This document shows, piece by piece, positions 35,572-46,174 of a stretch of 64,000 nucleotides of DNA (the stretch's first letter is position 1; each line of letters begins with the position of its first letter). The notes beneath the pieces were generated by a model that did no database searches, was not told where the DNA came from, and was given only the letters and a program-made list of their open reading frames with translations. Source of the DNA: Favolaschia claudopus. Its lineage: Eukaryota > Basidiomycota > Agaricomycetes > Agaricales > Mycenaceae. Where the stretch lies: the NCBI GenBank assembly GCA_037176885.1, contig JAWWNJ010000043.1, positions 1,302,001 to 1,366,000 of the forward strand. The letters are read 5' to 3'. The position numbers were made by a program, and so were the translations under genes.

Positions 35572-36475
35572 CATCATCATCATGTGGGCCATATAGTGTC
35601 TAATAATTTGGGTAAGACAGAAAAAGTTGAAATGACATACTTTACGAAAAAAAAATATTGAAACGACATAGACCATTGAAGCAGTGACGTGGCTTCTACC
35701 GGAGACCGCTAGCACCAGATAGGTCTCACCTTAAGTAAGCCGCAGATGGTGGCGAAACATTAAAATGAGTTGGAATTTGTTCAAGGTTCGAGACTCAGAC
35801 TGTACGCATCACTGCATCAAGATGACGGATCAACTTGACACTGATCCAACCTCATGTTTGCCTCACACCTGGATTCGGTGGTGGAGAATACAGTGTGCCA
35901 TAGCTAGACAAGTAGTAGATTGTACACCCTAAAGGTCGTATATGTTTGTAAAGTAAATGATTTGTTCGAAAGTTGTGACGATCAGGTAGAGGGTGGGGGA
36001 TCCATTGATAGCCTCACGCAGCAGCCTCTGGCGCGAGATACTGAATGATAAATTAAGGAGGCAGTGTGAATACTTTGACTCCAGCTAATAGTATATATGC
36101 ACTCGCCATTTCCGCCTGCACAGGCCCTAGTCCGTGAAGCCGTGGTTCCCTGCATTCGGATCGCAAATCACATCCATCTGATGCGGCGGTGCGGCATGGT
36201 GAAGCCGTGACTCCAACCACAAGTTGAGTTCCAACTCCGTATGGCTTCACCGACTTGAACAATACTGGCTACATGTCGTTTCACTGGCTTTGGCCTGCAG
36301 AATGTCATTTCAATCTTTTTACTTTGTCATTTCAATACTTTTGCTTTGATGACATGTCATTTCAATATTTTTTCTCCCGAAAACCGTCGTTTCAGTATAT
36401 TTTCGCCCTTTCCATGTTATTTCGAGAAACTTGCTATTTATTAGACACTATATGTGCCATATCATCATCATCACC
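35572..36475. mobile_element. non-autonomous element with inverted termini and repeated subterminal motif
   Basis: The left end (35572-35672) reads CATCATCATCATGTGGGCC, then ATATAGTGTCTAATAA, then TTGAAATGACAT and TTGAAACGACAT. The right end (36270-36475), read on the minus strand, has GATGATGATGATATGGCAC, ATATAGTGTCTAATAA and at least four TTGAAA(T/C)GAC words. The total is about 0.9 kb. There is no coding capacity inside. Repeated subterminal motifs inside inverted ends are typical of transposase-binding sites of DNA transposons. Confidence 0.6.
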
Positions 36476-36712
36476 CCAATGTCGGAAAGATATAGGATAC
36501 AGCTCTTCGCCCGAGTTTTCACATAAATTGTTATTCTCAGAACAGAACAAAACAAGCGCTGCGCAATCACTTCTGTGGGATGAGACGAAAGGATGTCCTT
36601 TTGTAGAAAGAGTGTTGGATTGGAGTTGATCCTCATCCGTATCAACAGAGAACCCAGATCCACACAGCTTCCAAATTCCGAAAGATGCTGACGCTCGCCG
36701 ATATTTCTGCTT

Positions 36713-37360
36713 GTTGCAATACCGTTTTCGTACAAATACAATGAGCAGTCTTGGAGCAGTCCCCAAGTATGCATATGATTTGAAGTTTGAACCTGCATTC
36801 TGTCTTCGCCTAGCGAAGCGCGCAAGATCGCGCAGAATCGAAATCATGGAGCTGAGAGTACAATACCTATCCATCACGATCAATCAACCACTATCTGGCA
36901 TCCCTTCTCATCGCTGCCGCCCTGGGATTCCTACATTCCCATTATGTTATTCCGAACGCCTAGACCTCTGCGAAAACTCACATTTCACCCTCACTGGCGT
37001 CCTATTTCCCCGACGTACCGTGTCGAGTCGAAGTCTCACCCCATGATCCCCTTCTCATTGGCCATCCACTTGAACAGCTGTAGCTCAGCATCCATCTTGA
37101 TTCGAGATGTCAATGACAATGACACCCAATGTCCGTCCAGAACTGTCGATGTCATCGCACGACCCGCCGTACGGGAACGGTTAACTTTCCACCCACCTTC
37201 GACTTCGCACGACGGCACCTCTTTCTTCCCTACCTTCTCCATCCTCACCAGCCATTTCACCACCTTCGTTGTTGGCCAATGGAGATGAAATTCCACCATC
37301 CTTTCGCGAAAAGTAGCCCCTTGAGCTTCGCCGCGGACGAGGTCAGTTATATTTTTCTCT
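36713..37360. repeat. 648-bp tandem duplication, copy 1
   Basis: The unit starts at GTTGCAATACCGTTTTCG and ends CAGTTATATTTTTCTCT. It is followed directly by a copy 648 bp later that looks identical wherever I compared them. 648 is a multiple of three. Open frames cross it on both strands, but none has family similarity. Confidence 0.9.
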
Positions 37361-38008
37361 GTTGCAATACCGTTTTCGTACAAATACAATGAGCAGTCTT
37401 GGAGCAGTCCCCAAGTATGCATATGATTTGAAGTTTGAACCTGCATTCTGTCTTCGCCTAGCGAAGCGCGCAAGATCGCGCAGAATCGAAATCATGGAGC
37501 TGAGAGTACAATACCTATCCATCACGATCAATCAACCACTATCTGGCATCCCTTCTCATCGCTGCCGCCCTGGGATTCCTACATTCCCATTATGTTATTC
37601 CGAACGCCTAGACCTCTGCGAAAACTCACATTTCACCCTCACTGGCGTCCTATTTCCCCGACGTACCGTGTCGAGTCGAAGTCTCACCCCATGATCCCCT
37701 TCTCATTGGCCATCCACTTGAACAGCTGTAGCTCAGCATCCATCTTGATTCGAGATGTCAATGACAATGACACCCAATGTCCGTCCAGAACTGTCGATGT
37801 CATCGCACGACCCGCCGTACGGGAACGGTTAACTTTCCACCCACCTTCGACTTCGCACGACGGCACCTCTTTCTTCCCTACCTTCTCCATCCTCACCAGC
37901 CATTTCACCACCTTCGTTGTTGGCCAATGGAGATGAAATTCCACCATCCTTTCGCGAAAAGTAGCCCCTTGAGCTTCGCCGCGGACGAGGTCAGTTATAT
38001 TTTTCTCT
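37361..38008. repeat. 648-bp tandem duplication, copy 2
   Basis: Second copy of the preceding unit. It ends at CTCT (38008), after which the sequence diverges (TCGATGTGCAG). The copy lies immediately upstream of the conserved unknown gene at 38086. Confidence 0.9.
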
Positions 38009-38085
38009 TCGATGTGCAGTGGGCGTTGAATGAAAGTGTCGTGTTGTAGTCTCCTGATAAATCGGTGAAAGTGAAGCAAGAGGCG

Positions 38086-38670
38086 ATGCCAATTCATAGA
38101 CTCACCACTACGACGCCCCCGCCGCGTTATAGTGATACCTGGGCTGAGGCGGGATCCGTATCGAACGACACAGTGCACAGAGGACAATCAGTCCATTCAA
38201 ACGAGACGGGGAAACCACTCCCATTACCGCCACTTGCCCTCCCATCCCCCACTCTATTCTCTCAGGAGCATAATCTCCACCACCAGCCGCGCAAAGTCAT
38301 CGACTCGAACGAACCGGTCTCTGAATGGGTCAGTTCAGACGACGAGGATGATCTGGAAGCTTTGGAGGAAGAGACGTCTCATATCATAACACGGACGAGC
38401 AGCACCACGGTTGTGCAAAATTATCCCGACGAGTTCGAATTTGGAAATACCCCGAATACCAACAATCACAACGACTCGGACTCGACGGAGGCGCGCCTGA
38501 AATTCAAGTCGACTGTGTTCCGCTACGAAGGCGATGACGAGTTGGCCCAGGAGATTCTCCGTCCGCCGATGCCTGTGCCGTACGAGGAGAGGCCCGGAGA
38601 GAGGGCGCTGGCGGCGAGAAAGCATGATCAGTGGAGGAAGAAGGTGGTGGATATGATGTGTTTATTTTGA
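38086..38670 (+). CDS. conserved unknown protein with C-terminal ERPGERALAARKHDQWR motif, copy A
   Basis: The first true ATG gives MPIHRLTTTTPPPRYSDTW. The 194-residue protein is mostly disordered: Pro/Ser/Asn-rich and acidic (VSSDDEDDLEALEEETSH). The C-terminus has KSTVFRYEG, then PYEERPGERALAARKHDQWR, then KKVVDMMCLF. The gene at 54303 has the same three blocks in the same order, including TPPPPRYSETW, KSTIIRFEG and the identical ERPGERALAARKHDQWRKK, so these are paralogues. The paralogue has a short first exon (MYHPYSSAASSLYGTE) that I cannot find here. Upstream lies the 648-bp duplication, which may have displaced exon 1. No known domain recognised. Function unknown. Confidence 0.65.
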   Translation: MPIHRLTTTTPPPRYSDTWAEAGSVSNDTVHRGQSVHSNETGKPLPLPPLALPSPTLFSQEHNLHHQPRKVIDSNEPVSEWVSSDDEDDLEALEEETSHIITRTSSTTVVQNYPDEFEFGNTPNTNNHNDSDSTEARLKFKSTVFRYEGDDELAQEILRPPMPVPYEERPGERALAARKHDQWRKKVVDMMCLF

Positions 38671-38925
38671 TTGGTTTAGCCGAGAAAGGCCCAGGACGAC
38701 AATGGGTATTATCATTCATTGCATTCGCTATACCCTGATCTCTGGCTGACATGGATGATTGGTACACTTGTTAAAGTTATGAGACTGTAAAACGTACTGG
38801 ATTCGCAGCAAACTTCATAGCACAAGGTATTCTGGACAAAGGGACCGATCTTGAAAGGTATTTATCTGCGGTAAATGTCGTACGAGAGTCAGGTTCTATA
38901 TGCAGCCAACGAAAAGACGAGTCAA

Positions 38926-39938
38926 CTAAGCCAACAACTCGTCCCAAGTTCCGAGGCCAAATATTGTAGGGAGATCGTCCCAGAGTTTTCTTCGCGTCAT
39001 GGTATACTCATTCTTGGCGCGCTCGAGACACGGGGGGCAAACGGAGAAGTTGTGCCAAGCAAGTTCGTGGCACAGAGGATCAATGGTGTCTTCCTGTGGC
39101 AAGTAGAGCGACAGCCAGCGAATCCGTTCCACGTCGCATTCGCCCTCCTCGCATTCGCAGTTCTCGATTTCTTCCTCCTCGTGGATCAAATATTGCGTAA
39201 CGACGCGGCGGCGGGCAGAGATGACTTCGGGTATAGCCAGCAGGAAATGTCTTCTGTCGTCTGGGTGGTCTATTTTCCCGGAACGTTTGCCTGGCGCGGC
39301 GTACAATACACCCAGACCATGACTTTGCGAGGTGAGATACATAACGCCAGGGAGGATGCTGCGAATGTTGAATCTACGCGCCAAGTTCATGACGAAGACA
39401 TTATCGGCATCTCTGACTTGGTATCCGGGTGGGATTGTGTCGTTCCGTTTAAGCCACTTGTCGAGTGAGCTGGGATAGATGTCTTGAAGCATGGAAGTCA
39501 ACGAGTCTCGGAGAACAGGGACGTCGTATTTATCGCTGAGACGCAAGACAGAGCTCAACGCTGCAAAGTTGGAGACTGCAGTGGTTCTGCTGCTTTCAGT
39601 AGTGTGAGTAAAGTAGAAAGCCTGTGCGGTGAAAAGACCTCGACTGACTATGATCCATGATGAAGTAAAGCCTTCAAAAAACGCGTGAAATCTTTTTCCT
39701 TATCGTGCAGCTTGACAACAGGACAGCCCTCGATCTCGCTCTGCTCCGAATTGTCCGGAGATTCTGGTTGTGGAATCGAAAAAGTGTCGTGAAAAACGGT
39801 CGAACGAGCGGACAATAATCCTCGATATACGCGGTAGAGCGTGCGTTCGACTTGGAGGACTATGGTTCCGTCGTCGAACCAGAACTCGGGGTGCCGAACG
39901 AGCGGGGTGGGACTTGCTGCGGGATCGCTGCTTTGCAT
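38926..39938 (-). CDS. BTB/POZ-domain protein
   Basis: It starts MQSSDPAASPTPLVRHPEFW. The BTB fold follows: DDGTIVLQVERTLYRVYRGL, LSARSTVFHDTFSIPQP and CPVVKLHDKEKDFTRFLKAL, then, after an intron near 39560-39650, SNFAALSSVLRLSDKYDVPV. The C-terminal half (YPSSLDKWLKRNDTIP, EVISARRRVVTQYLIHEEEE) includes a cluster of Cys (ENCECEEGECDVERI, then CPPCLERAK). It stops with TAG at 38926. This is the standard layout of the large mushroom BTB family (BTB then an alpha-helical tail), thought to act in protein-protein contacts or as CUL3 adaptors. It is convergent with the unknown gene ending at 38670. Confidence 0.8.
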
Positions 39939-42900
39939 GATGATGGCGGGAAGAAAAGACAGCGTGTTTGGCAGCAACCCTTGAAATCAACTGGCACGTA
40001 ATATGTCTTCTGAGAACCTCCGGCGCATCAAAACGCTCCCGACCCGACGCTCCATTCGAAGGCAGCGCCATCAACGTTGAGATTTCGGCATCGTTTGAAT
40101 CGCGGGAATTTCGATTTCGCTCGATTTTTGGTCTCGTGTTGAGGATTCTACTTGTTTAGCACCACGTTTTCCTTGAATCCTTTTGTTCTGGATGATGTCT
40201 CTGTCCGTAACACCAGGGCCACAACCTGAAACTCCTCGTTTCAGTTGGTAAGTATCGGAATTTTCATCTGCACGATAAACACCACAGTATGTTCGTCGGA
40301 ATTCCACGCTCCGAATCCTAGCTCTAGCTATAGTACACACGTACTCCACCATTTCACGATTCACCATCAGATATCTGCATTCAACTTACATAAATAAATT
40401 GACTTGGGGCAAGTGAAACCTGCCGATCATTCTGCTAACGGCGTGAGACTTTGGGAGTGAGCTGATAGCTCGACAGATGTCTGGGTCTTGTCTTACTGCG
40501 ATGTTATATTGAACAGTGTTACGAAAAGTAGTCAAGATTGTCAGGACCGTACTATCTTGGTCGTATCTCAACATTGACAATGATCACTTCAGTGTCGGAA
40601 GTTCAGTCGAAACAAAGTTTGAGAAGACCTACATTTGAGACAGTCGGCTTGGCCCGCGTTGGGAGCGTTGAAAGTCAGAGCAGAATTATGAACGCATTAC
40701 ACGCAAAGCCATCCGAGTCCGCGCGTCACTTCTCTTCAATTTCCCAGCATCTCCTTCAGCGCTCGGGCATTGATTCTGGCCGAAGGAATTCTTACCTTCC
40801 GACTGTTCGTTGCTGATCTTCAAGTTCAACTTCTTGGTGTGGGTCAGACTTCCAAGAACCAGAATACTGTAGTGAATAGATGCAGGCCTCCAAATCAATT
40901 CCTCAATCCGTTCTCGACTCTTCGAACATCAGTTCAACTTAGATCTATGTCAACAATGAGCATCGGGCCCTCACACTCCGGAAGTCTATTTTTGTACGAG
41001 CGAGGCCCTCCGAGAATCTGAGCTAAGTCAGTAAAGGAAACCAGAACTCGCGGCCTCACAACTCCCGATCCTGTTCTATATACACGAGGTGCGCGAATAT
41101 CAAGGCTCCGAAATTTGGTTTGCTCCTGCATAGAATCGAGCACCATACGCGGATCACCGTCAGCAAGCTATTCCTCCGAGATCTAGGAATGATATTTCAG
41201 CGGGTGGCTTTCTTGGCTCGCCGGGATGGTGTAACTCACTGGGATGGCCCAGAATCGGGCGTTGCAGAAGTTGAACTTGACATGTTGAGCTTATGTGAGA
41301 AAAACAGAATTCAGTGCCTCTATCTCACCGTCGCTGAGAGCTTCAATGATTCAGAGTTCGACTATGCTTCCCGCCGGGTCTCCAGTGAATTATGACATCT
41401 ATCTGCTCATATTCGGCAACTTCCGTATCGGAGGCTCGGCATTCTTGCCATACTGATCCGTTAATTTCTGCTGAGCTGCGGCTGAGGGCAGTTAGTGATC
41501 CGCATTGAAACTCCGGCCATGGTTCACTGCGCACGACTGCCTCAAGGAATGTAGCACGCCGGAGCCTCAAAAGATCGATGCATCGAATTAGAGTTCAATT
41601 CGAAGTCATCGAATCAACAACATCCCCCCTCGCAGAAACATTCACCGATCAATTGAACCTCACTCAATTAACTCACTCCAGTCTCCAATGTCAACTCCCG
41701 GCGACTCTTCATTCATCGATTCTTTGAATTATGTGACCACCGGCGACTCAACTAGACTCGAACCAATCTCTCGCTGGCACTTTGACGGGGAGGAATTAGT
41801 GCCAGGAGAGACTGGTGGAACTTATCAGTAACTTGGCAGAGTGGAAATATACCCGACATGGTAATTACCTGCGCCTTGATGTTCGGATTTGTGGGCTGCT
41901 TGCCCTACCTATGCCTGAAGTAATCTGAGGGAATCATTTGGAGGTGCTGCAGCTGCAATCCAGCCAAAATTCAGCTGCATCAGAGAGCTGCAGGGCCCTC
42001 AACGGTGGTCACTGCTCGCCAGCTCCTTCTCACGCCTCCGGATTTGTGTCCCAATCGGGTATATTTTGGGCTATTGCATCCGCACTCTGCCACGCCTCGC
42101 CTAAGATCTACCAGCCTTTACTGAAGGTAATACCGAAAGTAAAGTGCTGGTCCGAGCCTACGACTCAACCTGCGGAGGGTTACACTCCCGTTAGGCGTGG
42201 ATCTCCAGCCAGCAGCATCAAATGTTGCTCGGCATCAGATTTCAACCCGTGGATCTCAACGCACACCCCGGATTGAGGTTTGGGTGTAATGCATTGGGGT
42301 CCTCGAAGGATAATCATGGAAGTCGACGCAGTGGATGACGCGGGAGTCAGATTCTGGACGCGCATGCCCATTGAAGCCACGAATTTGTATAGCTTTTGAT
42401 TTAAATTTCCGGAAAGTTCGGGGTTGAATATCCACGATGACAAGGGACTCCAAGATTTAGTTTTGTGAGGGCGAGTTCGACTTCCGGTCAGTTGTGTCAG
42501 TTGTGTCAGGGTAGGAGATAAGATAGGTAGAAACTCTTTCTTTCGGTTTCGGTGAGATTAATACGATGCGGTAATGCGAACCTAGATCGGCACCCTTGCA
42601 ACTCCCGCGAATGGGTCGAGGGCGAAGAAGGAGCGGTCCAGTGGTTACTTATCCTACCATCAAACAAAACAACCGCCATAGCCTACCAACTAGTAGAACT
42701 TGAGGTTAAGTTCGAAACTAGGGCGTTCACCGAGGCTAGTAGAATCTACCCGCCAATTTGAGACCAAGGCTAGAGTGATAAATGGCCGTCGTCATCGCCG
42801 AAATCCTAGTACCCACCGCTAGGCCACTAGGCAGTTTCTAAGTCACGCCGTCTATGGAAACAGGGGGGTTAGTTGTTGGTTAGTTGTGGATCCGCCATCG

Positions 42901-44039
42901 TATAATTAATCGGTAAACTGAACGCCATTGACGCGCCGTCGCGGGTCAACGACAAATTTCATAAGGATTTCATTATTCTGTGGCGCGCGTTTTCAAGTAG
43001 CGTTGAAGTAGCACATAGGGTTTATTAGTTCAGGGACGCGACGGGTTTCATCCGTCGAGCCGAACCTGTCATCCTGAAAAAGCTTCAGTATCTCGTACAC
43101 GTCGTACACCCCAACACCGCGGATCCGCCGCTCTCTCGCTTCGGTCGTTTCCCGGGGTAAAAAGTGGTAAAACACCTCGAAAAGCCTCGATGGTTGGCAT
43201 GCGCACCGTTGATCCGTTGGTGGTGGCTGTACTGTTACCGTGACTGTGACGTGATCCGGGGTCTCGGGGGGTCTATAGGCGATCGTGTGTCAGGTTGGCG
43301 TTTGCTGTCACAGCCTGTTTGGACTCTTACCTCAAGTTACTACAGCAGACTCGGAACTCTGATGTTCAAAATGCACTGCTCGAACGGAAACTGCTGTGAT
43401 AACTTGCTGCGGGTCTAATTCCATATTATATCGCGGGCAGGGCCTTCCACAGTACTTCCATTGCGCCATCCTTCCTTCCATCCATCACATCAGCCCGCAA
43501 AAAACACAAGTTTCTTTCCTCCGCGTTTCGCTTTTTGTTTCGGCTCTCACCTTGGCTTGGTACGCGCGGGTTAGCCCTTCCGAGTCCCACATCGCAGACT
43601 ATCACACACATCATCAAAACGCCCACACTCGGTTTTTTTTTGCAAAAAATAGAAGAAAAGTGTCCTGATATATCTATCACGGTGACCCACATCCATCATA
43701 CCTGTCCATCGCACATCCTGTTCGTGCGTGTCAGAAGTGACAAAAAAACACGCCACCTCGGGTCTCAGATAATACATATAGCAGCCACCCCCGCCGCCCG
43801 CCCTCCCTGATTTGATCTTGATCCTTCGCTTGTTTTCCCCTTCTCTCCCTCAACGACGACAGACTCCAACGGGCGGTTTAGGCTTTCAGGTTAGGTTGGA
43901 CGCGCTGGAGCTGCAAGTGTCGTCGTTTTCCGCGCTGGACTCTGCCGTCGTCGTCGCCGCAGGTGTGTGCGCGCCGCGTGCGTCAGCAGCCTCACACTTC
44001 GTGCGTGTTGCTATTCCCATCCTATCATTGACCTGACTG
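39939..44039. other. 4.1 kb gene-poor region
   Basis: No reading frame here shows a start, splice logic or family motif; all open frames are about 110 codons or less. Part is presumably the promoter of the phosphatase at 44040. A short GTCAGTTGT repeat occurs near 42484. The DNA is neither strongly AT- nor GC-biased to the eye. It may be decayed repeat DNA. Confidence 0.4.
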
Positions 44040-46174
44040 ATGCTTGATCCTCCTCCCCTTCTCCAACCCCTTCTACTTCCGCACTCGACAAACCTGCAGC
44101 CACCCTCCGTCATCCTCCTGCGTACCCCGCGTTCGCGCAGGAGTCGCCCACCGAGCTCAAGTCCGTACGCGCGGCCGTCCCAGGCTTCGTCGTCTGCGGC
44201 TTCCTCTCCTACAAAGACGGCGGCTGTCGCGCTTTCCGCGTGTCCAGGCCCCGCGCGCCTACGCCCACTCAGCCTTAACATCCCGCCCTGCGTCTTGTCT
44301 TCATCCGTGTCGTCGTCACCGGTTACAGAGGCGGGAGCGGAAGCACTTGGAGAAACGGAGGTGTTATGTCGGAGTCCTGTCATCCGAAAACCAGTCCGCA
44401 CACGAGCGTACCCGACATTACCCGGGCCCTTGAAGCTCCGCTTGTCGCCTGTGACGCCAGGAGTAGGATGCAAACTCGCTTCCCCAATGAGCGGTGTAGA
44501 GGCCGGGGCTGGTGTGGGGTCGGGAGCAGAGGTCGAGATGGAATCTTCCACAGATAACAATTCGCCTTGGACTTCAACGTCCACCGTATCGACATCCGCA
44601 ACGCCCTCCACGGGCGAAGGCGGCTCTTCATTCTCCTCGTCAGCTTCGTCCGCATCAACCTCCTCCAACTTTTCTCCCTACACTCCTCCTTCGTCTTATT
44701 CAATTTCACCATCTGGATCGTATAACTCGATACCAGGCCCTTCAAAACCCCACCCACACTCTCCCTACCCTTTACATTCCCCGTACCCCCACCCTATCCT
44801 CACGTCTTTCGCCTCCGCCTTCCCCATTTCGTCACCCGATGCTCAAGAAGGGGAGAACGACGCAGCCATGCTGGAAACGCCCGTCTCCGCAGCAACCTAC
44901 CACTCCGCGCCGACCTCACCCGTCTCCCTCCCCTTCGCGTCACCACTCACAGGCAACTACACCTTCTCGCCGCTAAGAGCGGGATTCGCCTCCCCCATCG
45001 TCGGCAGCAGTAGTAGTAGCGATAACGCCGCAACCGCTGCTTCTCCCGTAACCTTAACTCACGACGAACGCACGACTGAGATAGAGACGACAAACGCGTA
45101 TGCGGCGCCCTGGCCTCCGTCCGCTCCCCCATTACGGACGCCCTCCCTCGCGAAATTTGCCTCGACATCGACATTGCGCAGAGCCTCGCGAGCAACGACA
45201 CCCACCCCCGGCTCCCCGCTTTCCTGCTCGCCCTCGCCCTCCCCCATAGCGTTCTCCTTCCGCTCCACGTCCTCCGAGCGCCCCACTCACCCATCCCCGC
45301 TCCTTGCGTCCTCCCCGCCTTCTCACTCTCACATCACCCCACACATCATCATCGCCGACCTTGCGTTTGCGGAATCTGCCAATTTGTTGGAGAGGGAGGG
45401 CGTGACGCATGTGGTTAGCGTGTTGCGTGAACGAGGTGAGTCTTATCTTTTTCATTATGTACATACTATCCCACTAAATCTGATTCGTTTCTTGCAGCAC
45501 AAATCCCCGCACTCATTCCCGCCTCCAATCGCCTGCACGTCCCCCTCGACGACGCCCCATTTGCGGAGCTCGTGGGTCTGCTAGGACCAGTCGTCAGCTG
45601 GGTGGAAGACGTTCTCGCGTCGTCAAAGGGTAGCGATTCCCCCGAACCGCGAATCCTCATCCACTGCGCACATGGGATCTCTCGCTCCCCCGCGGTCGGT
45701 GCAGCTCTCCTCGTCGCCCTGCCGCTCGTAGACGGTGACGTCGCTGTGGATCTCGCAGTCGAAGGCGACGTCGACATGGACAGCATTCATGGCGGGGAAA
45801 GCGAAACGGACTCAGAGGTGGAGACCGGCGACGTGAAGACACGGCCAAACACACCTCTCGCCTCGCCTATACTGCAATGCGAATCTCCAGCCCAGACGCA
45901 ACCCACACCGGTGTCCGCCACGTTCCCGCCGATGCCGGGCGCTTGGGCTCCCTCGGCCTCGGCCCTGTCGCACTCTGCATCCTCGCCACCCACACCTCCA
46001 ACCGACCAAGACGCGCAAGCCGCAATGGACCGCGTAATCCGCCGCACGCTCTCCGCGCCTGCAGCCCTTGCGTACGTATCCGCGCGTCGCCCTGCTGCGG
46101 ACGTCAACTGGGGCTTCCGCGCGCAGCTGAGCGAGTGGGAGGGTGTGTGTCGGGCGAGGGATCCGCTGCCTTAG
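44040..46174 (+). CDS. dual-specificity protein phosphatase with long disordered N-terminus
   Basis: Two exons (44040-45435, 45498-46174; 62-bp GTGAGT..TTGCAG intron) give 690 residues. Roughly the first 430 are disordered, Ser/Pro/Thr-rich. The phosphatase domain begins at HITPHIIIADLAFAESANLL (the usual start of the DSP fold) and REGVTHVVSVLRER. It continues past the intron with ALIPASNRLHVPLDDAPFAE and reaches the P-loop at HCAHGISRSP: Cys nucleophile, Arg phosphate clamp, HCxxGxxRS intact. After the P-loop there is an acidic, Pro-rich insert of about 120 residues before the final helix motif NWGFRAQLSEWE. The insert inside the catalytic domain and the long N-terminus are unusual for the family. 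The start is the first ATG in frame. Confidence 0.85.

Noticed and set aside
36270..36420. CRISPR-like repeated TGTCATTTCAAT words
   Set aside because: Spacing is irregular and copies degenerate; they are better explained as subterminal repeats of the transposon-like element, and the genome is eukaryotic.
36944..37936. Repeated open frames on both strands within the 648-bp duplication
   Set aside because: They are duplicated because the DNA is duplicated; no frame shows family similarity, and opposite strands are open at once.
41745..41775. GGTTCGAGTC on the minus strand, resembling a tRNA B box
   Set aside because: The flanking bases do not form a T-arm stem, and no acceptor or anticodon arm can be drawn.
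39939..44039. Possible hidden genes in the 4.1-kb gap
   Set aside because: All frames are short (about 110 codons or less) and none could be joined by plausible introns into a recognisable protein.
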